Part shown: positions 1 to 7,017 of the stretch, one piece after another
Position numbering within the stretch: position 1 is the first letter of the stretch
Layout of the letters: the number at the start of each line of letters is the position of its first letter
DNA from: a virus
Reading direction: 5' to 3' (one strand)
Virus record (IMG/VR): IMGVR_UViG_3300021364_001341
Location: 1 to 29,301 of that record
DNA length: 29,301 bases
Notes under the pieces: model-generated
Database searches by the model: none
Told to the model about the DNA's origin: nothing
The model's input: only the letters and a program-made list of their open reading frames with translations
Program-made: the position numbers and the translations under genes

Positions 1-870
1 GAACAAGAAAAGAAACACTGGAGAAATACCAATGGTGGTGACCCCTTAGATTCAATTCTAACAGTTGAGATTAATACAACTGAGCTCTGTAATCGAACTT
101 GTGTATTCTGTCCTCGACATGACCCAGAGGTCTTTCCAAATCGAAATCTGCATATGACTGTAAAGGGTGCAGAAATCATTGCAGAAGAATTAAGTTCAAA
201 TGGTTATAGTGGTAAAATATCATTCAGTGGATTTGGTGAGAATCTACTCAATCCAAATTTCAGAAAAATTGTTAGAGAATTTAGATTTCATTTACCACAT
301 GCAACACTTGAATGTAATACAAACGGTGATAAGTTAACTGCGAAGTATCTAGGTGACTTAATGAAAAATGGATTAGATTTAATCTATATCAATCTTTACG
401 ATGGCATACATCAAATGGACCACTTCAAAGAAATTATAAAAGAAGCACGTGTAAAAGAAGAGAGATACAGATTTAGAATGCATTGGTCTGAGGCAGTAAA
501 AGACCATGGACTGATTCTAAATAATAGAAGTGGTACTATTGATTGGGTTGGTGTTGAAGAAGAATCAATAGAGAAACTCAAAGGTAAACCATGTCACTAT
601 CCATTCTATAAAATGTTTGTTGATTGGAATGGTGATGTCCTCTTTTGTTCTAACGATTGGGGAAGAGAACACGTTGTAGGTAATCTACTCACAATGTCTC
701 TACATGATGTTTGGTTTAGTAAACCTATGACAAAGATTCGCAAGAGATTAATGAAAGGTAATAGAAATCATTCGCCTTGTAATAAGTGTAGTGTAGACGG
801 TTCACTATTTGGCAAGCCGTCATTTGATTTGATTAAGGAATATTATGAGAATAGCAATAACAGGAAGTAG
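1..870 (+). CDS. Radical SAM/SPASM domain protein (5' end outside window)
   Basis: The reading frame is open from base 1, so the true start lies upstream. In-window residues 30-37 carry the radical SAM CxxxCxxC cluster (C30, C34, C37; motif ELCNRTCVFCPRH), which binds the 4Fe-4S cluster that cleaves S-adenosylmethionine. A second set of cysteines near the C-terminus (C198, C216, C260, C263) with the typical 'CHYPF...DWNGDV' context is a SPASM-type auxiliary cluster region. Family members modify peptides, sugars or cofactors; the substrate cannot be told. The 3' end overlaps the following SDR gene by 26 bases, so the two are co-translated and probably act in one pathway. An internal ATG at 154 would remove the CxxxCxxC motif and is not the real start. 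Confidence 0.85.
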   Translation, partial: EQEKKHWRNTNGGDPLDSILTVEINTTELCNRTCVFCPRHDPEVFPNRNLHMTVKGAEIIAEELSSNGYSGKISFSGFGENLLNPNFRKIVREFRFHLPHATLECNTNGDKLTAKYLGDLMKNGLDLIYINLYDGIHQMDHFKEIIKEARVKEERYRFRMHWSEAVKDHGLILNNRSGTIDWVGVEEESIEKLKGKPCHYPFYKMFVDWNGDVLFCSNDWGREHVVGNLLTMSLHDVWFSKPMTKIRKRLMKGNRNHSPCNKCSVDGSLFGKPSFDLIKEYYENSNNRK

Positions 871-1444
871 TGGTTTAGCAAAAACAATTAAAGACGTATT
901 TGAAGCAACACCACATGCAGGTAATACATTCGAAGTCACACCAATTCGTTGTGAAGATATAACAGCAAACGGAAAGAACTGTTGGATATTTACTGGTCAC
1001 AAACCTTGTGATGTGTTGTTAAACTTTGCACATCAAGACCAAGCAGATATATTATCAATCGCACATGAGGCTTGGCTCAATGAAGGTAGTAAAATGATAA
1101 TAAATTTTTCATCTCGTGCAGGTCATCCTAACATCTCAAAAGGTTACAAATATGCCAGTGAGAAAGCTCAACTCAATCATCTTGCAAATAATCTAACTTA
1201 CAACTCTAAAAAGAAATACAAGATGACTACAATCAATCTAGGTCTCATCAATCACGAGGACTTACCAAGTCTAAAATGGAATGATATCGCACATCTAGTC
1301 TACAAGTTAGTTACTGCATATCCTTCAATTGAGTTTCCTGAAATCACTATGCAACATAGAGCAAACTATATGGAAGTTCAAAGTGATAAGCAAGACTTAA
1401 AAGACTTAGAAAAAATAATTAAATATCCTGCAAACGGAATGTAA
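845..1444 (+). CDS. Short-chain dehydrogenase/reductase-like NAD(P) protein
   Basis: The 199-aa product starts with a Rossmann nucleotide-binding motif (residues 2-12, RIAITGSSGLA), then an 'LLNFAH' segment (about 58-63) in the position of the SDR NNAG motif, a serine pair (FSS, 88-90) and the catalytic YxxxK as YASEK (Y103, K107). It is shorter than classical SDRs (about 250 aa), with a reduced substrate-binding end. Members oxidise or reduce hydroxyls, often on nucleotide sugars. It overlaps the radical SAM gene by 26 bases, which argues for a shared pathway, possibly surface-sugar modification (inference). Confidence 0.7.
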   Translation: MRIAITGSSGLAKTIKDVFEATPHAGNTFEVTPIRCEDITANGKNCWIFTGHKPCDVLLNFAHQDQADILSIAHEAWLNEGSKMIINFSSRAGHPNISKGYKYASEKAQLNHLANNLTYNSKKKYKMTTINLGLINHEDLPSLKWNDIAHLVYKLVTAYPSIEFPEITMQHRANYMEVQSDKQDLKDLEKIIKYPANGM

Positions 1445-1455
1445 TAAATAATACC

Positions 1456-1704
1456 ATGAGCATAGAATATAACGATTTTGGTTTTACGGCAATGGACGCC
1501 GATGAACTTGCATCAGTCGACACCAAGATAATAGAAAAGACTGCTTCTGCAACGGAAGTAATAGAACAGATGGACAACTTTATTAGACCTTTGTTAGAGA
1601 ATCTTATGAAAGATTCAGACAAAGATTACATCTATTGGCCGAACAGGTCTGAAATGATTCAAAAGCAAATAGAAAAACTTAATTCAATTCAAAAAACCAT
1701 TTGA
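1456..1704 (+). CDS. Small conserved phage protein, unknown function
   Basis: An 82-aa acidic, mostly helical protein with a C-terminal 'KDYIYWPNR' stretch (about residues 57-65) followed by an amphipathic helix. From memory, similar short proteins with a K-Y-I-x-WP-x-R segment occur in T4-like cyanophages, but I cannot name a function. It lies 11 bases after the SDR gene with no clear Shine-Dalgarno sequence. Its stop codon (1702-1704) lies inside the -35 box of the promoter for the next gene. Confidence 0.6.
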   Translation: MSIEYNDFGFTAMDADELASVDTKIIEKTASATEVIEQMDNFIRPLLENLMKDSDKDYIYWPNRSEMIQKQIEKLNSIQKTI

Positions 1705-1730
1705 CTTTGACATCACTTTTTTAGTATACT
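1701..1730 (+). promoter_or_regulatory. Sigma70-type promoter cassette 1
   Basis: The -35 box is TTGACT (1701-1706) and the -10 box TATACT (1725-1730), with an 18-base spacer ending in a T-run plus AG. The TGA stop of the preceding gene is bases 2-4 of the -35 box. The same geometry recurs at 2010-2039 and 2751-2780. The start site should be near 1737, giving a leader of about 25 bases that carries AAGGAG before the ATG at 1762. Confidence 0.8.
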
Positions 1731-1761
1731 TATCCCTGTCACTAAAAACAAGGAGAAGACA

Positions 1762-2013
1762 ATGCAGAATTATTACGATGATTCAAAACAAATAAAAAGA
1801 CTGGTAGCAATCGGTCGACAAATGATAACCCTAGCAGAACAAAACGTTCTGTATCCCAAAGACGATTACATGTGGAATCAAGCAGTTGTTTGTGGTAATA
1901 AACTTACAACAGTTGGCACAACATGGGGTCGTTGTCAATCACTTTCTGACCTCACAAAAGATGAGAAGAAAGCATTACTACATTACCTAGATAACCATTC
2001 AACTAAAGCTTGA
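1762..2013 (+). CDS. Small hypothetical protein
   Basis: An 83-aa product I do not recognise. It is preceded by promoter cassette 1 and a strong AAGGAG ribosome-binding site about 7 bases from the ATG. Its stop codon is embedded in the -35 box of promoter cassette 2, so it sits between two promoters like a stand-alone early-gene cassette. No membrane segment; two tryptophans and two cysteines; probably soluble. Expected to be an early accessory (host take-over type) gene by position only. Confidence 0.65.
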   Translation: MQNYYDDSKQIKRLVAIGRQMITLAEQNVLYPKDDYMWNQAVVCGNKLTTVGTTWGRCQSLSDLTKDEKKALLHYLDNHSTKA

Positions 2014-2039
2014 CAGTAACAGCCATTTTTTTGTATACT
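2010..2039 (+). promoter_or_regulatory. Sigma70-type promoter cassette 2
   Basis: TTGACA (2010-2015), 18-base spacer, TATACT (2034-2039). The -35 box is a perfect consensus and again contains the TGA stop (2011-2013) of the preceding gene. The leader to the ATG at 2070 contains AAAGGAG. A second TATAAT-like hexamer at 2045-2050 could offer an alternative -10. Confidence 0.82.
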
Positions 2040-2069
2040 ATGTGTATAATATAAAAAAAGGAGAAAATT

Positions 2070-2288
2070 ATGAGTCACCCAATAAACGATATGATTGCCG
2101 ACAATGCAATCAGTGAAGCAATTGACATTGTAAATGAAATGTCAAACATAAAAGTAAAACAAGTTCTTCATCTAAACTTCGGTATCAACATACCAATGTG
2201 GAAACTGAATCTTGATGAAGCAAGAGATTTTCTAATCAGCAAAATCTCTGAGCAATTGTTTGAAGAAAAAATGGAAATGGGAGTTTAA
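2070..2288 (+). CDS. Small hypothetical protein
   Basis: A 72-aa acidic helical protein, not recognised. It follows promoter cassette 2 with a good AAAGGAG ribosome-binding site. It is the first gene of a short run (this gene, then the genes at 2291 and 2569) ended by promoter cassette 3. No motif supports a function. Confidence 0.62.
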   Translation: MSHPINDMIADNAISEAIDIVNEMSNIKVKQVLHLNFGINIPMWKLNLDEARDFLISKISEQLFEEKMEMGV

Positions 2289-2290
2289 TT

Positions 2291-2572
2291 ATGGATATAA
2301 GTTATCTAAGTGAATTCGATATGGTAAGGTTCAAACAAAGTGGTAGAACCTATGAAGGAGTGATTGATAAAGTTGTTAACAATCACTTTCCTTTTATTGA
2401 ACTCAAGTTCTATGAAGTAGACGAGATAGGTAAAAGAGTTGGTCATACAAGCACTGGACTTATATATGCAAACTCATTCAAAGGTCTAGAAATGGAATGG
2501 TGGTTCGAAGGACAAGGTTGTGATAACTCTGCAATAGGAGTTTCAGGTGCATGGGAACTACTCGTAGCATGA
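2291..2572 (+). CDS. Small hypothetical protein
   Basis: A 93-aa product starting two bases after the previous stop, with GGGAG as ribosome-binding site inside the end of the upstream gene. Predicted mostly beta, with a 'GRTYEGVID' start that recalls small SH3-like barrels, and a WW pair near residue 70. No confident family. It ends in an ATGA overlap with the next gene, indicating translational coupling. Confidence 0.6.
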   Translation: MDISYLSEFDMVRFKQSGRTYEGVIDKVVNNHFPFIELKFYEVDEIGKRVGHTSTGLIYANSFKGLEMEWWFEGQGCDNSAIGVSGAWELLVA

Positions 2573-2754
2573 AGTATCTAAAAGAGATTACAGAATGGGA
2601 TAGCAATATCCCAAATCATACTTACATTCTAAATGATAAGAATGAACTCGTAGGTTACATCAAGACAGGAACAAAAGATGAGATTATTTTTAAAACACCT
2701 ATGAAACAGTTTACAAGAACACGAAGAAAATTTGTAGAACTAAAAAGAGCTTGA
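2569..2754 (+). CDS. Small hypothetical protein
   Basis: A 61-aa basic-ended protein. I place the start at the ATG at 2569, which overlaps the previous TGA as ATGA. An in-frame ATG at 2551 would add six residues, but the coupled start is the more typical arrangement. The C-terminus is rich in K/R (segment TRTRRKF). The stop codon lies inside the -35 box of promoter cassette 3. Function unknown. Confidence 0.55.
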   Translation: MKYLKEITEWDSNIPNHTYILNDKNELVGYIKTGTKDEIIFKTPMKQFTRTRRKFVELKRA

Positions 2755-2780
2755 CTATAACAGCTACTTTTTAGTATACT
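2751..2780 (+). promoter_or_regulatory. Sigma70-type promoter cassette 3
   Basis: TTGACT (2751-2756), 18-base spacer, TATACT (2775-2780). The spacer shares an 'aACAGC' block and a T-run with cassette 2 and 'TTAG' before the -10 with cassette 1, so the three cassettes look like copies of one ancestral module. The preceding stop TGA is 2752-2754. The start site near 2787 gives a leader with AAGGAG before the ATG at 2806. Confidence 0.8.
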
Positions 2781-2805
2781 AATATAGTTGATTAAGGAGA
2801 CAATT

Positions 2806-3117
2806 ATGACAAAAAGAGACTATCCAAAAAAATTCAAAGACAATTTAGAAGTTGCTGGTAGAACATACTCAAGATGGAGTGTAACAGGAACTTTTGGAAC
2901 AACTGATAATGCAGTTGAGAAATACAAGAATGACTTTTACCTTGACGGTGATATAGTCAGATGGAAATCAAATAACCAAATACCTTTTGGTGATATGTTA
3001 CTTGATTTCTGCGAAGCAGGTTTAGTAAGTCCAAAACAACTCAGACTTTCTTGTGAGATTAGAGAGAACGAAACAGATGAGTTTTGGAAAAAATATTTTA
3101 ATAAGGAGACAGCATGA
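2806..3117 (+). CDS. Small hypothetical protein
   Basis: A 103-aa product. An upstream TTG at 2788 is in frame, but it would sit right at the predicted transcription start. The ATG at 2806 has AAGGAG 5 bases upstream and is chosen. The N-terminus is basic, with mixed alpha/beta content and no recognisable domain. Its end overlaps the next start by 4 bases (ATGA). Confidence 0.62.
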   Translation: MTKRDYPKKFKDNLEVAGRTYSRWSVTGTFGTTDNAVEKYKNDFYLDGDIVRWKSNNQIPFGDMLLDFCEAGLVSPKQLRLSCEIRENETDEFWKKYFNKETA

Positions 3118-3503
3118 TAATAAAAGATTATGAAGTGTTATCACCTGATATGACATCAGGTGGAACATCGTTACAAGGTTACAAGACTACAACTTACAGT
3201 AGACTAAGGGAAGTATTAGGTCCTCCTACTTTTTCAAGTGGTGACCCATACGACAAAGTCCAGTGTGAGTGGGTTATCGATGCACAATACTACGATGCAA
3301 ACGAGATTGGTCAAATCAATTACGAAGATTGGGAATACGAAACAGTTACAATTTACAATTGGAAAACTGCTGGTGTTCCTTTAGAAGAATACGATTGGCA
3401 CGTTGGTGGTAATTCAATCTGGGCAACAGATGTTGTTGACATGATTCTTGACAATTACAATCAGAACGGTGTTAATCACAACGGAGAGAGATATGTCGCT
3501 TAA
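3114..3503 (+). CDS. Hypothetical protein
   Basis: A 129-aa acidic, aromatic-rich protein coupled to the gene before by an ATGA overlap and to the gene after by an 11-base overlap. Its N-terminus (K-D-Y-E-V-L-S) resembles the start of the next product (K-H-Y-E-I-L-S), hinting at a shared N-terminal module. Function unknown. Confidence 0.62.
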   Translation: MIIKDYEVLSPDMTSGGTSLQGYKTTTYSRLREVLGPPTFSSGDPYDKVQCEWVIDAQYYDANEIGQINYEDWEYETVTIYNWKTAGVPLEEYDWHVGGNSIWATDVVDMILDNYNQNGVNHNGERYVA

Positions 3504-3696
3504 ACATTATGAAATCTTGTCAGAGACAAGTGGTGGTAAACTAACACCAGAAGAAGTTTACAACTTAGAAACTTACGGTGTCAAAAGTGCAATGGAATTT
3601 GCACCTGACCCAACCGATGAGCCAAAACCTGGATATTGTGTATGTGGCACAAAAGATTGTGCAACAGAATATTCATGTTTTACAAGTGGGTATTAA
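3493..3696 (+). CDS. Small cysteine-containing hypothetical protein
   Basis: A 67-aa product. The start at 3493 has GGAGAGAG just upstream; a longer in-frame start at 3448 lies deep in the previous gene. Near the C-terminus four cysteines (CVCGTKDC then C) could bind a metal. The N-terminus resembles that of the preceding 129-aa protein. Function unknown. Confidence 0.6.
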   Translation: MSLKHYEILSETSGGKLTPEEVYNLETYGVKSAMEFAPDPTDEPKPGYCVCGTKDCATEYSCFTSGY

Positions 3697-3697
3697 T

Positions 3698-3793
3698 ATG
3701 AACGAAGAAGACAAAAATTTATTAATTAATTTTAGTCCTCTGTTAACAGTATCAGTAATTATGTTGTTAATATTATTTTTAGGAGAATACTAA
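3698..3793 (+). CDS. 31-aa single-pass membrane miniprotein
   Basis: The ORF begins at the ATG at 3698, one base after the previous stop. A longer in-frame ORF starting at 3578 would lie inside the upstream gene and is unlikely. The product has a short acidic N-terminus (MNEEDKN), then one hydrophobic helix from about residue 8 to 28. It is followed by another tiny membrane protein and then an exported cell wall hydrolase, so a holin/antiholin or regulator role in lysis is possible (inference from context only). Confidence 0.5.
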   Translation: MNEEDKNLLINFSPLLTVSVIMLLILFLGEY

Positions 3794-3794
3794 A

Positions 3795-3908
3795 ATGGAA
3801 ATTGGATTTATAGGTGGAACAATATTATTATTTATTATGGGTAGTATGGTCTTTGTAGGACTTCATATCAACAAACCATTTCCCTGGGAGGATAAAGATG
3901 ATTCATAA
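3795..3908 (+). CDS. 37-aa single-pass membrane miniprotein
   Basis: The ATG at 3795 has AGGAG ten bases upstream. The product begins with a hydrophobic helix of about 22 residues (positions 3-24, glycine-rich) and ends with a charged tail (WEDKDDS). It overlaps the start of the cell wall hydrolase gene (3898) by 11 bases. The size and topology would suit a small holin (pinholin-like) or a membrane-anchored regulator. No sequence family recognised; the assignment rests on neighbours. Confidence 0.52.
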   Translation: MEIGFIGGTILLFIMGSMVFVGLHINKPFPWEDKDDS

Positions 3909-4428
3909 ACATACAGAGAAAGATGCTTTTAAGGCATTTTTATATGGCATGGGATTCGGTGCCTTTTTGATGTTTCTATTAATGATACCTCAACAAGTAA
4001 AGGCTTCAGATGCAAACAATGATATCTATTGTCTTGCACAAAACATTTATTTTGAAGCTGGTAATCAACCCCTTGCAGGTAAGATTGCAGTATCACAAGT
4101 TGTTCTCAATAGAGTAGAACATTATGCATATCCCGATACCATATGTGGTGTAGTGTATGATGCAAAGTGGAAAGAAAACTGGAAAGGTAATATGGTTCCT
4201 ATAAGGAATCAATGTCAGTTCAGTTGGTTCTGCGATGGTAAGTCAGACGACCCTATAGATAGTGCAACGTGGTTATCCTCTATGCACATTGCAAGGGATG
4301 TGGTTCAATCTAAGTATGGAGATATTACTGAAGGTGCAACTCACTATCATGCAACATGGATATATCCATATTGGGCAGACTCATTAAATGAAACGGTGGT
4401 TATCAATGAACACATCTTCTACAAATAA
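3898..4428 (+). CDS. Exported cell wall hydrolase, SleB/Hydrolase_2 family (candidate endolysin)
   Basis: A 176-aa protein with an N-terminal hydrophobic segment (about residues 12-30) ending in QVKAS, readable as a signal peptide or signal anchor. It is followed by the SleB-type catalytic core: 'NIYFEAGNQPLAG' with the likely catalytic glutamate E53, 'AVSQVVLNRV' (64-73), 'YPDTICGVVY' and 'CQFSWFCDG' (about 106-114). The family cleaves peptidoglycan glycan strands. Having an export signal means it reaches the periplasm through the host Sec system and need not depend on a large-hole holin. It is preceded by two overlapping tiny membrane-protein genes, which together look like a lysis cassette. 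Confidence 0.85.
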   Translation: MIHKHTEKDAFKAFLYGMGFGAFLMFLLMIPQQVKASDANNDIYCLAQNIYFEAGNQPLAGKIAVSQVVLNRVEHYAYPDTICGVVYDAKWKENWKGNMVPIRNQCQFSWFCDGKSDDPIDSATWLSSMHIARDVVQSKYGDITEGATHYHATWIYPYWADSLNETVVINEHIFYK

Positions 4429-4588
4429 AACAGAAAAATGTGTAGTGTGCAAGTGCGACACACACATTCCAATTGAGACTCACGTTGAGAAACGAAACTG
4501 TTACATTGATGGAGTAGGACAAGCATGTTCTACATGTTATAATAAGTTATATCATATTAAGGAGAAAGAAGAATGTATGATACTGTAG
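4406..4588 (+). CDS. Small zinc-ribbon-like protein
   Basis: About 60 aa. Two CxxC pairs, CVVC near residue 12 and CSTC near residue 42, separated by about 27 residues, form a likely zinc ribbon. The start is uncertain: ATG 4406 has a GGTGGT stretch upstream, whereas ATG 4388 is in frame and would add six residues. The gene overlaps the end of the hydrolase gene and the start of the next gene. DNA, RNA or protein binding is possible; target unknown. Confidence 0.55.
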   Translation: MNTSSTNKTEKCVVCKCDTHIPIETHVEKRNCYIDGVGQACSTCYNKLYHIKEKEECMIL

Positions 4589-4857
4589 AAAACTTTAGAG
4601 AGTATCTTAAAGATACTAATTATGTTAACAATGGAGTGCAACACAAGTATGCATTTTCAAATGGTTACGGTGCAAGTGTAGTGAAACACGATTTCTCATA
4701 TGGTGGTAAAAATGGTTTATGGGAACTTGCAGTTTTAGATTTCTCTGTAGACAGTGAAGGTGAACTATGTTATACTAGTGGTATCACTGAAGATGTTATT
4801 GGACATCTTTCATGGAATAACGTAGAGAAATACTTAGGGGAGATACAGCAACTATGA
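4573..4857 (+). CDS. Hypothetical protein
   Basis: A 94-aa product starting at ATG 4573 with AAGGAGAAA upstream, out of frame with and overlapping the zinc-ribbon gene by 16 bases. Mixed alpha/beta with a C-terminal acidic region. It overlaps the next gene by 4 bases (ATGA). No family recognised. Confidence 0.6.
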   Translation: MYDTVENFREYLKDTNYVNNGVQHKYAFSNGYGASVVKHDFSYGGKNGLWELAVLDFSVDSEGELCYTSGITEDVIGHLSWNNVEKYLGEIQQL

Positions 4858-5411
4858 ATTTATTTTACTTACACAAAGAACCACAAGTGTCAGCAACATT
4901 ACATTGCGACAAGCATGTGGTTAAAATGATTATCGAGTATGCACAAATGCTATCAACAGCACATCGTATGCTTGACGGAACTCAATACACCGATGCATCG
5001 AGTGGTCGCAGAATACAAAGATGGCGACTAGACAACTCAAACATGGACGGTATATTATACAAAGCATCACATATCAACCACCCATCTACACGTTGGGTCA
5101 GAGAGAATGCGATTCAATATCAGTATGCATATGATATGTTTGCTCATCTATGTGACGAGTATACCTATCGATATGGTAAAGTCCATATGACTGATACTAA
5201 ACTCAGAGATTTACTTAACCAATTGCCTAAGAACATTACACTAGGTGAATGGTCAGAACCACCTCAATGTATGCCTGATGATGTTAAGACAAAAAGCACT
5301 ATTGAGGCGTATCATAAATACTACAGAGAATACAAAACACCATTTGCAGTTTGGACAAAAAGAGACGTTCCAGAATTCATGCAAGAAGGTAATGCAGGTT
5401 ATATATCATGA
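4854..5411 (+). CDS. Conserved phage protein of unknown function (CDKHVVKM family)
   Basis: A 185-aa protein with conserved-looking blocks: 'HCDKHVVKMIIEYAQML' (about residues 17-33), 'HPSTRWVREN' (about 77-86), 'DEYTYRYGK' and 'PPQCMPDD'. From memory this pattern belongs to a family common in marine and T4-like phages, sometimes linked in annotation to pyrimidine-dimer glycosylase-like proteins. I cannot verify that link, so no enzymatic role is assigned. Conserved His, Asp and Lys near the N-terminus would suit an active site. Coupled to both neighbours by short overlaps. Confidence 0.65.
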   Translation: MNLFYLHKEPQVSATLHCDKHVVKMIIEYAQMLSTAHRMLDGTQYTDASSGRRIQRWRLDNSNMDGILYKASHINHPSTRWVRENAIQYQYAYDMFAHLCDEYTYRYGKVHMTDTKLRDLLNQLPKNITLGEWSEPPQCMPDDVKTKSTIEAYHKYYREYKTPFAVWTKRDVPEFMQEGNAGYIS

Positions 5412-5584
5412 GAGTATTGATTAAGAATTACGGAGACTGTAGAGTCTTTTCAGATAGACCATTCGGTTACAAAAGATATATCGTATCATGGAATGATGGC
5501 ACAGAAACCATCTATTCAGGTTTGTGGTATAAAGAGAAAAGAGTATTAGAAATAGTTGAGGATAGTTTAATCGATTATGCCTAG
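5408..5584 (+). CDS. Small hypothetical protein (58 aa)
   Basis: An ORF of 58 codons that fills the otherwise empty stretch between two genes. Its ATG overlaps the previous stop (ATGA at 5408-5411) and its stop overlaps the next start by 8 bases, the same close packing as its neighbours. This supports it as a real gene. The product is basic and aromatic (VSWNDGTETIYSGLWYKE), with no motif known to me. Confidence 0.6.
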   Translation: MRVLIKNYGDCRVFSDRPFGYKRYIVSWNDGTETIYSGLWYKEKRVLEIVEDSLIDYA

Positions 5585-5873
5585 ATACGATTTTCTCAAT
5601 ACAGAGACAAATGAGATTGAAGAACATATGATGTCTTACACAAAACTTGATGAGTTCAAAGAAAATAATCCACATCTTAAACAACAAATCAGTGCATTGA
5701 ATATAGTAGGTGGCACTGGCGACAGAGTGAAGACAGATGCTGGTTTCAAAGAAGTCTTATCTAAGATTGGTGAAGGACATCCAAGTTCACCACTAAACAC
5801 TAACAAGTCAATCAAAGACATCAAAACAAAAGAGATTGTCAAAAAGCACATTCACAAACAAGCAAAAAAGTAG
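5577..5873 (+). CDS. Conserved phage protein with FmdB-like N-terminus
   Basis: A 98-aa protein whose start (MPRYDFLNTETNEIEE) resembles the first strand pair of FmdB-type regulatory proteins (MPxYEF...), but without the zinc-binding cysteines. The middle block 'KTDAGFKEVLSKIGEGHPSS' recalls conserved cyanophage and pelagiphage proteins of unknown function. The C-terminus is lysine-rich, so nucleic-acid contact is possible. It sits just before the nuclease gene. Confidence 0.6.
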   Translation: MPRYDFLNTETNEIEEHMMSYTKLDEFKENNPHLKQQISALNIVGGTGDRVKTDAGFKEVLSKIGEGHPSSPLNTNKSIKDIKTKEIVKKHIHKQAKK

Positions 5874-5879
5874 TATAAT
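5851..5879 (+). promoter_or_regulatory. Putative promoter for the nuclease gene, nearly leaderless
   Basis: TTCACA (5851-5856), 17-base spacer, perfect TATAAT (5874-5879). Only five bases separate the -10 box from the ATG at 5885, so transcription should begin at or within a base or two of the start codon. No Shine-Dalgarno sequence precedes that ATG. Confidence 0.5.
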
Positions 5880-5884
5880 AGATT

Positions 5885-6568
5885 ATGACTGAAATAAAGA
5901 GGAAGACTCTGCCAATAGAGTTACATGAACTTGAACAAATCAAACTTGATACAGTTCAAGAGAATGGTAAAAGATTCTATGTTGATGATACAGGTGAGAG
6001 ATATCCTAGTGTTACTACAGTTACAAGTTTACTTACAAGAGACCAAATAAAACTTTGGAGAGAAAGAGTTGGTGAAGAACAAGCAAATAGAGTTTCAAGT
6101 AGAGCATCACGTAGAGGCACAAAGTTTCACAGTTTAGTCGAGGACTATCTTCGTAAAGAGAAAGCTTTCATTGAGTTTGATGACGTGATGCAAGAATCTC
6201 AGTTCATGGGTGTTAAACCATTACTCGATGAAGTCATACCTATTGCCCTAGAGGCACCTTTGTTTTCTACAGAATTAAAAATGGCAGGTCGAGTTGATTG
6301 TGTTGGACTATTCGAAAATAAATTATCTATTATCGATTTCAAAACAAGTAGTAAATTTAAAACAGAAGAAATGGCAAAACCTTGGTTCGTGCAAATGACT
6401 GCCTATGCAATCATGGTTGAAGAGCTAACAAACGAGCCTATTGAAGAAATTACGGCAATGGTTGCCATGGAGGACGGAAACTTTCAATTGTTTTCTGCTG
6501 ACCCAGGTGACTATGTAACACAACTATATGGTCTAAGACAACAATATAGAAATTTATATGGAGTATAA
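5885..6568 (+). CDS. PD-(D/E)XK exonuclease-like protein
   Basis: A 227-aa protein with the RecB/lambda-exonuclease-type core. 'RASRRGTKFHSLVEDYL' (73-89) is the helical motif with H82, followed by E130, GRVD (135-138, D138 metal ligand), IIDFKT (149-154, D151 and K153 of the DxK half) and a downstream Q170/Y174 motif. This fold cuts DNA with Mg2+ and is typical of 5'-3' exonucleases used in phage recombination or host DNA breakdown. It is encoded upstream of gp33/gp59/gp32, consistent with replication or recombination. The ATG lacks a Shine-Dalgarno sequence and follows a -10 box closely. Confidence 0.82.
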   Translation: MTEIKRKTLPIELHELEQIKLDTVQENGKRFYVDDTGERYPSVTTVTSLLTRDQIKLWRERVGEEQANRVSSRASRRGTKFHSLVEDYLRKEKAFIEFDDVMQESQFMGVKPLLDEVIPIALEAPLFSTELKMAGRVDCVGLFENKLSIIDFKTSSKFKTEEMAKPWFVQMTAYAIMVEELTNEPIEEITAMVAMEDGNFQLFSADPGDYVTQLYGLRQQYRNLYGV

Positions 6569-6570
6569 TT

Positions 6571-7017
6571 ATGAGTGACGTGAAAATAGAAATTGGCAAG
6601 ACATACGAAATATCTTGTGCAAACAAAAAGAGTGTTTATGAATTAGAATACTGGACTGATGAATCAGGCAGTAGAGTCAAAACAGAAACAATGTGGCGAA
6701 ACGGAGAATGGTTAGTCAAACCAACTAACGAAGAAGAAGTTGAATGGTTAACAGATGCTATGAATCAGGAAGATACTGATTGGTTTGAACCACAAGTATT
6801 CGAAGAGAATGAGTTTCAAGAATGTTGGGATGGTTGTTCATTCGATGTTGAGATATTAGAATTCAAAGGCAGTGATGAAGAAAGAGCAACACTACTTGAA
6901 AATGTAGAAGAAGAAGGCACAGGTTACTTCTTTGATAACGGATTCGATTCAGCAGATTGTGAGTATCTATTTTATGGACCAATTGCAATTGAAGAAACAG
7001 ATAGGGAGATATTCTAA
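6571..7017 (+). CDS. Acidic hypothetical protein
   Basis: A 148-aa strongly acidic protein (runs of E/D throughout, e.g. EEEVEW and NVEEEGTGYF), two bases after the nuclease stop. Very acidic small phage proteins are often inhibitors or DNA mimics, but no motif supports that here. The stop overlaps the next ATG by one base. Confidence 0.6.
   Translation: MSDVKIEIGKTYEISCANKKSVYELEYWTDESGSRVKTETMWRNGEWLVKPTNEEEVEWLTDAMNQEDTDWFEPQVFEENEFQECWDGCSFDVEILEFKGSDEERATLLENVEEEGTGYFFDNGFDSADCEYLFYGPIAIEETDREIF

Noticed and set aside
1419-1622. Minus-strand ORF opposite the small gene at 1456
   Set aside because: It is antisense to a gene with good context and lacks a ribosome-binding site or neighbouring leftward genes.
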